Part shown: piece by piece, positions 57,911 to 64,000 of the stretch
Position numbering within the stretch: position 1 is the stretch's first letter
Layout of the letters: every line of letters begins with the position of its first letter
Assembly: GCA_035235625.1 (NCBI GenBank)
Contig: CP141143.1
Location: 44,625,178 to 44,689,177 of the forward strand
Direction of reading: 5' to 3'
DNA length: 64,000 nt
Origin: Saururus chinensis
Lineage: Eukaryota; Streptophyta; Magnoliopsida; Piperales; Saururaceae
The notes under the pieces: model-generated
Databases searched by the model: none
The model's input: the letters and a program-made list of their open reading frames with translations, nothing else
What the model was told of the DNA's origin: nothing
Translations under genes and position numbers: made by a program

Positions 57911-58258
57911 TGTTAACGGATGTCCACAATGGCGTGGCGGCCGGCATGAAGGAAGGGACCGGCATAGGAAAGTCGGGAAAGGGGAGAGGGGACAGCATGG
58001 CCGCCGGACAGGAGGGAGAGGCAGAGAGGAGAGGGGAGGAGACAAGATAATAATTCATTCACTAATCAACTTAGGGCATAGCCCTTACACTTAAATAGGT
58101 AGTCCTAATGGGCTCACTAACAAGTGCCTAAGGCCCAATAACATAATTAAAAGAAAACCTTAACTAATAACCCTATTTACCTAAATGCCCTTATTACATA
58201 ATTACCTAATTACCCTAGCATGTGGCCCCCAGTGGTAGCCCCTAGAACGTTTACAACA
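57911..58258 (-). mobile_element. LTR of a minus-strand Ty3/Gypsy-type element
   Basis: On the minus strand the LTR starts TGTTGTAAACGTTCTAGGGG and ends GTGGACATCCGTTAACA (348 bp). Directly upstream of its start, on the minus strand, is a purine-rich GCGGAAGCGGGGTAGAA, as expected of a polypurine tract, preceded by CTCGAGGACGAGGTGA, a word common at the 3' end of plant Gypsy polyproteins. This therefore looks like the 3' LTR of an element that extends rightwards past the window. On the left it abuts the Copia integrase; the candidate 5-bp duplication there is GGTGT (57,906-57,910). Confidence 0.7.
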
Positions 58259-58419
58259 TTCTACCCCGCTTCCGCATCACCTCGTCCTCGAGGTGACCTT
58301 AAACTCCAAGCATTGGGCCCACCATATCTTTGTTCTGAACAACCGGTCCCGAAACTGTGAATGCAGCTGAGTGCTTCTGAGTAATGTGGCTGGAGTCTGG
58401 GGAGAGAGTTTCCTAGCTT

Positions 58420-58840
58420 GTATGGTGAATTCATATAGCTTGAATGATGCCTGGAGGACCTGGAGTCCTCCCAGCCAGGTGGTTGAACACAGTGCTGAGA
58501 GTGGTGAAGACGGAGAACCAGTCCATTCCAGCAACATCAAATATCTTGGACACAATGATGAACCTCAGCACAATGAACAGGCAGCTACCTCCCACTCCTG
58601 TCTCCAAAACCCTCTGGCCATCTGCTCCAACTACCTGCACTCGTCCATTTCCCCGGATAACATAAGTCACTTGGGAAGAAGAGTCACAAGAAAATCCTCG
58701 AAGCATTAATGTTCCCTCTGTTGCTTTCTGAACACCACCAGGCACCAGGGTATCCAACAATTTTAAATCCTTATGTTCTTCTTGTAACCACTGCTCTAGT
58801 TGGGCTACAATTACTGGTGAGACTGTTGACATAAGTATAA
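58420..58840 (-). pseudogene. 11S-globulin-like cupin gene fragment (C-terminal cupin domain)
   Basis: The minus strand reads [70 protein letters not shown] and, after a frame change, [11 protein letters not shown]. This is the second cupin barrel of the plant RmlC-like 11S-type proteins (Arabidopsis At2g28680 type), whose corresponding words are GFSCDSALQVTYI, GRVQVVG, LFIVPRFFVVSKIAD, WFSI and HLAG. The N-terminal cupin and the C-terminal tail are missing. Upstream residues ([19 protein letters not shown]) are unassigned. It is dead, lies 3' of the 14-3-3 fragment and shares its orientation. Confidence 0.75.
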
Positions 58841-58879
58841 TTGATGCTCCAAGTAGGAGTGCTGCTATTGATCCCTCAC

Positions 58880-59490
58880 CTAATTCATGTTTTGAAGCTT
58901 CTTTGATCTCGTCATCAGCATCCTCAGAGATGTCAGACGTCCAGAGAGTCAGGTTGTCTCTGAGGAGCTGCATGATCAACATTCTGTCCTTGTAAGATTC
59001 TTCTCCAAATGTGTCCAACTCAGAGATGGCCTCATCGAAAGCCTGTTTTGCAAGATGGCAAGCACGATCTGGAAAGTTCAGAATTTCATGTTAAAACACT
59101 GAAAAGTTGGGTTGAGTAGGAGCAAGTTCAGCAACAACGATATCCTGAGTAGACTTATAGGCCAACAATGTGCTCTCAGCAGCATCCTTCCTTCCTCTCA
59201 GCTCCTGCCTTGAATTCAGCAAGGTACCTATGATAATCACCTTTCATCTTGAGGTAAAATACCTCGGACTCTGCTGTGGTGTATGACGGAATGAGGTGAG
59301 ATTCCAAAAGCTTCAAGATCCCATCGCGGATCTTGCTATGCTCCCTTTCAATGTTACCCTTGTACTCCTTAATCATGGTCACATGATCCACATTTCCCCT
59401 GTTCTCCTCCTTCTGTTCAATGGAGGATATGATCCTCCATGACGCCCTCCTAGCTCCAATCACATTTTTGTATGCAACTGAGAGGAGATT
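58880..59490 (-). pseudogene. 14-3-3 (GF14) gene copy, main part
   Basis: The minus strand carries [80 protein letters not shown] and [20 protein letters not shown], the phosphopeptide-binding helices of a plant 14-3-3 protein. The reading passes the usual intron sites (after YKSTQ and after LAKQ) without an intron, so it is a copy of spliced RNA. The frame is lost after GAERKE, and a short stretch before NFSVF is missing. The first 45 residues are separated by the solo LTR and lie at 62,684-62,822. It is dead. In life, 14-3-3 dimers bind phosphoserine proteins in signalling. Confidence 0.9.
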
Positions 59491-62400
59491 TGTCATGCCC
59501 CGGCACTGCCCGACCTGAGCCGAACCCGGTCCAGGGGCCGGTCAAGCGCACGGGGGCGACAAGGAGAATTGAAAGATGGTTTAGCGGAAGACATGCCCTA
59601 ATCACGGGCTATCTAACAAAATTACGGAGTATACGCACCACTATGAGCAAGAGTAAATAAGCAGAAATGAAAGAGTTACTTTAACTCTAAGATAACTAAA
59701 ATCTCAAACCCACTATAGGCTCCCAAAATGAGTCTCAAATAATCCAACATAATAATGTAGCACAAACCAAAATGAGAACCACACACAAAGGTTCTAATCA
59801 TAAAAGCATAAACAAGGAAACAAGTCACATAATGGGTCTCCACAATCACTCCCAAGTCGTCTACGATCTTTTCTCATAGAGGAGATCCTGTCCATCAGTG
59901 TGTCACGCCATGCAACCCCAAAATAAAAGCATAAGAAAGAGGGGTGAGTTTAATAAACTCAGCAATGGTTTTTAATATAATTATAATCATCGGGAACATG
60001 ACGGCATAGTAACATAACCATTTAGATCAAAGATTGACAAGATGTATCATTTTCTGATCACACATACACATCACCTAAACCTGCATCATAGTGTATAATT
60101 CACATGGTGTCATTCACATCATATCAACCTGCATGAGATGTATCTCTAACATACATTTCAAATCATGCATCAACATCATATCAACCTACATGAGATGTAT
60201 CTCTAACATACATTTCATATCATGCATCAACATCATATCAACCTACATGAGATGTATCTCTAACATACATTTCATATTATGCATCAACATCATATAAAGA
60301 ATGTCTCCATCAAAGAGTAATCACAATTTAGTGTCACACAGACGGGAACACAAACAAGGCCACGAAGGTGTGTCATGGTCCAAATTCTACACAAGAATAT
60401 AAGAAGATCGGGGTTGTCGGCCCCTAAAGCTGCTCGCTTGGGCAAAACACATAGTAGAGTCCGAATCTCACACAGAGAACCTCGAGCAGGGGTGTTCGCC
60501 CTAAGACATCTCCTGCGGTGGGAGAGAGCCCGAATTCCCACACAGGGAACCCTGGAACACATGGTAGCTGGTGCACAGAGCATACCACTCTAGATTCTCA
60601 GGGTCCAGAAGACAATCATAATAATCTCAATCCGCAAGACAAGTACATAACTCGTCCCCATATATCTCAAATTTAATTAGACTCAACCCGGGGAGTGCAC
60701 ATGTTCCACATAGGAACTCAAATCAAAACATGTCCTTTCAGACCAATCAAGTTTGGATTAAGCCACGGCCGATTAATCTGGCAAGCAATTTCACCACATT
60801 GCATCCAATCGATCAAGTTCGATTAATCTCGATAAAGCCTCAATTGGAAATCCATTTCATGATGCATGCAACATGGTACATACGTGGGCAAGGCATACAT
60901 GAATCCTAATTCATGATAAGTGCTCTCATTAGCCCCTCATGCATCATTCATAATCATAATATCAATCCTCATCATCATCATTAAACCCCACATGTGTGTG
61001 TGCGTACATAGTAGAAGCACTTCACTCAATGTTTATCAACATGCTTGTAATTAACTCACCATCACACTACACATGTGCATTACCATTTAATCATGAATTC
61101 TAGTGGAAATCATAGGAGAAGAACCATTAAAATCATATCCTAACCACAAGCTAAACCTATATAAGATCATTTACTTCATACTTGAGTCAAGACATAACAC
61201 TAACATTCACACATCATTTAACCACATCTTATCATGATATCAGTCCATTAGTATGTTGTAGCTCTACTGAAAATATACTCAACCGTAGAGAATCAACCGC
61301 TCATAACTTCAAGATGGCAATTCCAACATCATATATCCAACCACAAGCCATTCCACATAATTCTAAATATATACCACAACTTCAAAACATCAATGGTATA
61401 CCCTTCCAAGTAGCTTACTATAGCTCAAAACACTCCACAGAAACATAAAAATAATATTTTGGAGTAGATATGTCGAAATAAGCAACATACAAAAAATGGT
61501 CAAATTCTGCAATGTAGCCGTTCGAACGCCCTGTAGGGCCGTTTGATTGGCTAAATAGGAAAAATGCCAAAATTATAGTGTTGCCATTCAAACGCCCTGT
61601 TCTAATGCCAACAAAGCAATTTTGGTGATCTTCTTCATTTCAATTTTTCAAACCGAAACTCCATTGATGAAACTTAAAATCTCCATCTAACAACTCAAAT
61701 GCCATTAAAATTTCACCATACCTTCCAGAAAGCTAATCTACATCATAACAAGATAAAACCCTAAGAAATCGGGATAAAAGATTACCATTTACTAATCTCA
61801 CCATTAAAGCACTAAATCAAGTAAATCCACTCCAAATAAACCACAAAATCGAGATTTTTACCATAGGAAGACTGAAATTTCGAAAGTCCATTACCTTATC
61901 CCTTGATTAGGCTTGGATTTGACGGTCACCCTTCTTGAAAACCTTTCAAAAACATAGAGTTTAAATTAAACTCCATTAAAATCGATTTAACATAGAAAAC
62001 CTTAATGAAAAGCTTAGATCTAGGGCTTGTTAAACATAAAAAATGGATTTTTAGATCTAGGGTTTGAAGTAAAGATACAAATCAATAGTTTTGATGTTTA
62101 AAAACGAATCAAAACAAAGGGCAAATGATGGATTTAGAACGGATTAGGAGAAAATCTAGGTTTTAAGGCTTAATTAGAGGATACATACCTTAAACTCCTT
62201 CTAATCCGGGCCTAATTGGGGAATTAGGCCTAACCTCCCTCTCCTAGCTTATTCCCAAAATGAAAATGGCTCAGGTCTTTCTATTTATAGTAGGGTTTGG
62301 GGTGTACATACGTAATTAGTGGGGTATGAATAGAAAAATAGGCTAAAAATAGGTATTTTAACTATTTGAGCACTAATTAAATCTGGGAAAATTATGAAAT

Positions 62401-62688
62401 TTTTTATAAAGTCTTGTGTTGATGGTGGGGCCCACAAGGAGTCCCACCAAACCCTAATTTTTGGAAAATTAGTGAAAAATAAAAAAAATCCCAAAAATTT
62501 AAATTTGACCCAAAATCACTTAAAACCAATAATTATAAAGTTGATTTTGATTAAAACCATAAGAAACACCCTTTATTTTTGAAACCACCGAATTAATAAG
62601 AAAATGAGTTAAGCACGCAATAACCGATAATTAAATTGAAACGAAAACCAGTTTAGAAATGAGAGTCCTTACAAGATTCCTTGCTTCT
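59486..62688. mobile_element. Long solo LTR (3,193 bp) inserted in the 14-3-3 copy
   Basis: The LTR proper is 59,491-62,683, starting TGTCATGCCCCGGCACTGCC and ending GTCCTTACA, flanked by a perfect 5-bp duplication AGATT (59,486-59,490; 62,684-62,688). It belongs to the same family as 22,134-24,795 and carries a 3-unit tandem repeat at 60,124-60,294. No internal region is present. The duplication falls inside the 14-3-3 coding sequence between its EARN and LLSVAY residues, so it struck an exon sequence. Confidence 0.9.
60124..60294. repeat. Three 57-bp tandem repeats inside the solo LTR
   Basis: Each unit carries TCAACCTRCATGAGATGTAT, CTCTAACATACATTTCA and CATGCATCAACATCATA, with very few differences among the three. 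Confidence 0.85.
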
Positions 62689-62822
62689 ATTGTATTTTCC
62701 TTGCCATCCATAGCCTTGATGACTTTCTCCATGAACTCCCCCATTTCCTCATACCGCTCAACCTGCTCAGCCAGCTTGGCCATGTAGACTTTCTCCACCC
62801 TCGATGATTCAAATGAAGACAT
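62684..62822 (-). pseudogene. 14-3-3 copy, N-terminal part
   Basis: From ATG at 62,822 the minus strand reads [20 protein letters not shown], then [17 protein letters not shown] and ENTIEARN. This is the N-terminal dimerisation region of a plant 14-3-3 (usual [17 protein letters not shown]). The fragment ends at the AGATT duplication of the solo LTR, and the next residues continue at 59,490. Only about 60 bp separate this ATG from the importin-5 fragment, so the native 14-3-3 leader is absent. Confidence 0.9.
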
Positions 62823-62884
62823 GATTACCTAACTTTGGTTTTCGAAGTCAAAATTAAGCGTGATCACAAATTCAGTAGCTAATA

Positions 62885-63172
62885 GGAAAGTCTTTTACTC
62901 CCATTCATCCGCCTCATCGATCTGCAGTCCCAAACCACCACGAGCTGTCGTTGTAGGAATTTTGGCTTGGTTCCAGCCAGCTCAATGAGCAATTCGAGCG
63001 CCGCCTGCACAGTGCCCTCTTGCCCAGAGTGGAGTGCTTGGATCAGGGTCTGTATCATCACAGAAAGGAGGTCTTGTAACCATTCTGATTGGACGCCGAC
63101 GAAAGGCATTGGGTGAAGTTGATAGCAGCACTGAGAACGACAATCCTCACATCAAGATAGCATGGGAGAGGC
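62885..63172 (-). pseudogene. Importin-5 (importin beta-3) gene fragment
   Basis: The minus strand reads LDVRIVVLSAAINFTQCL and then, one frame over, VQSEWLQDLLSVMIQTLIQA, LHSGQEGTVQAALELLIELA and GTKPKFLQRQLV. Plant importin-5, a nuclear import receptor built of HEAT repeats, has matching VRLAALSAAINFIQCL, FQDLLPAMMQTL, ALELLIELAGTEPKFLRRQL segments. About 90 of roughly 1,100 residues are present. It is a dead internal fragment between the fructokinase and 14-3-3 fragments, in the same orientation. Confidence 0.85.
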
Positions 63173-63497
63173 GAAATCCCTGAATGGGCGATCTGTATAG
63201 AGACAGAGAAAGATAGCGACGATCCCAGAGCCATCCAACCAATACCCGGAGCCGCATATCTTTCACAACTGAGATTTTCTGTTCCAAACATCACTCCCCC
63301 AGAGTGCAAGCCGAAATCTAGGCTGAGGAAGAACCAATTTTCCACCGATTCTTCTCCGGCAAAATTCCTGCTATTGAAGATTTCACCTAATCGTAGAGGT
63401 ATTTCATTCAGGTAAATCGTAACCAGAGGGCTAAGAAAATCCCTTAAGATCAGGATCACCTCCCGGGAGAGAATCTCATCCACTCCCCGTTCTGAAG
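63173..63497 (-). other. Unassigned stretch between fructokinase and importin-5 fragments
   Basis: A 203-codon open frame crosses this interval on the minus strand, but its upstream part is an out-of-frame reading of the fructokinase fragment and its downstream part enters the importin-5 fragment. The middle (for example NWFFLSLDFGLHSGGVMFG) matches nothing I recognise. It could be decayed fructokinase or a further captured piece. Confidence 0.35.
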
Positions 63498-63940
63498 AAA
63501 GAAAAATTCCAGATCTGTCGCTGCATAGATTTGGCTCCCTATGTTCATAATCTACTCCTTTGCCATCTCCAAAGATGGGCATTGTGTCAGCCACAGGTTC
63601 GGATCCTACGGCAGCAGTGCCCTGCTCTCCTTGGCCACCTTCATCACCTCTAGATACACGGATCTGCATGGCTCTGGGAGCAAGCTGAGGAACCCGTAAT
63701 GAAAGATCTTGGCCGATTTGATGAGGGAAAGGTTGAACCTGACATGGGTGAGGGGCATGTCGGCACTGGGGTGGCGGTAGAAGATGAACGTGTGTTCGCC
63801 ATCGGTGTGGCAGGTGAGGAAGGCAAGGGTTGTGTAGGTGCTCTAGTCGAAGAGGATGCCCTCACCCACCACCCCATTTCCTCCCAGGACCCCTGGTAGT
63901 ATGAGCCCAAACTTGCCTTTCTGCACCGGCAGAGATGAAT
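63498..63940 (-). pseudogene. Fructokinase (pfkB family) gene fragment
   Basis: The minus strand carries KGKFGLILPGVLGGNGVVGE, TTLAFLTCHTDGEHTFIFYR, HPSADMPLTHVRFNLSLIKS, AKIFHYGFLSLLPEPCRSVY, LEVMKVAKESRALL and DPNLWLTQCPS. Plant fructokinases show [68 protein letters not shown] in the same order. This is the central part of the enzyme that phosphorylates fructose with ATP. The N-terminal substrate region and the C-terminal GAGD catalytic motif are not present, and the frame contains stops. It may continue beyond the right edge of the window. Confidence 0.85.
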
Positions 63941-64000
63941 GTCTTGAACACATTTTGCTTCTTCTCTGTTTCCAGAATTGGTGAAGGGACAGCCCAACAC

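Larger units (their letters stand above)
57911..64000 (-). mobile_element. Probable LTR retroelement carrying several host gene fragments (5' end outside window)
   Basis: From the minus-strand LTR at 57,911-58,258, the next 5.7 kb to the window edge hold, in a single orientation matching that LTR, fragments of an 11S-like cupin gene, a 14-3-3 gene, importin-5 and fructokinase, almost end to end. The 14-3-3 part is read across two positions where plant 14-3-3 genes normally have introns, so the source was spliced RNA. A 3.2-kb solo LTR is inserted in the 14-3-3 part. I infer a retroelement that picked up host transcripts, in the manner known for maize Bs1. The second LTR is not in the window, so a different capture route cannot be excluded. 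Confidence 0.6.

Noticed and set aside
63058-63669. A 203-codon frame on the minus strand.
   Set aside because: It runs out of phase through the fructokinase fragment and ends in the importin-5 fragment; it is a chance frame, not a gene.

Overview
The window is a gene-poor, AT-rich stretch of a flowering-plant nuclear genome. The host gene remnants (a DNAJC17-type J-domain gene, cactin, 14-3-3, importin-5, fructokinase and an 11S-globulin-like cupin) and the transposon families (Stowaway-like, Tourist-like, hAT-like and CACTA elements, Athila-type and other Ty3/Gypsy elements, Ty1/Copia) are all typical of angiosperms. The GC-rich J-domain copies hint at a monocot, but the species cannot be read from the sequence. 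I see no intact host protein-coding gene, no rRNA or tRNA gene and no CRISPR array. Almost everything is a repeat, a transposon fossil or a broken gene copy.

Layout. 1-18,015: low-copy DNA assembled from repeated pieces. It holds four broken copies of a DNAJC17-like gene (about 1.1, 7.9-8.4, 15.5-16.3 and 17.9 kb, all on the minus strand), a 2-kb tandem duplication (3.67-7.93 kb) and fragments that resemble UBP12 and cactin. It is peppered with small DNA transposons: Stowaway-like MITEs, a 1.19-kb Tourist-like foldback whose arms are CCN/NGG triplet tracts (8,582-9,770), two related elements sharing one 9-bp target duplication (10,162-12,680), and a hAT-like MITE (13,518-14,010). 18,016-26,359: a complete non-autonomous CACTA transposon with target duplication TCT, inserted in the fourth DNAJC17-like copy and itself hit by two solo LTRs. 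26,360-28,330: anonymous DNA, including a paralogue of bases 1-550. 28,331-31,525: a second CACTA element of the same family, right end missing. 31,527-40,822: pieces of Athila-type Ty3/Gypsy elements with a chromovirus-type RT/RNase H piece between them. 40,828-53,045: a 12-kb satellite array of about 40 monomers of about 315 bp. 53,160-57,910: a Ty1/Copia fossil carrying a solo LTR. 57,911-64,000: a minus-strand LTR followed by intron-free fragments of at least four unrelated host genes, all in the same orientation, with a 3.2-kb solo LTR inside the 14-3-3 fragment.

The nesting gives a relative history. DNAJC17-like duplications predate CACTA-1, which predates its two solo LTRs. The Copia element predates the gene-carrying LTR unit, which predates the solo LTR in its 14-3-3 part. 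The strongest candidates for something new are the gene-capturing LTR unit at the right end, the triplet-armed foldback, the pair of elements sharing one target site, and the 315-bp satellite with its linked variant subfamily.
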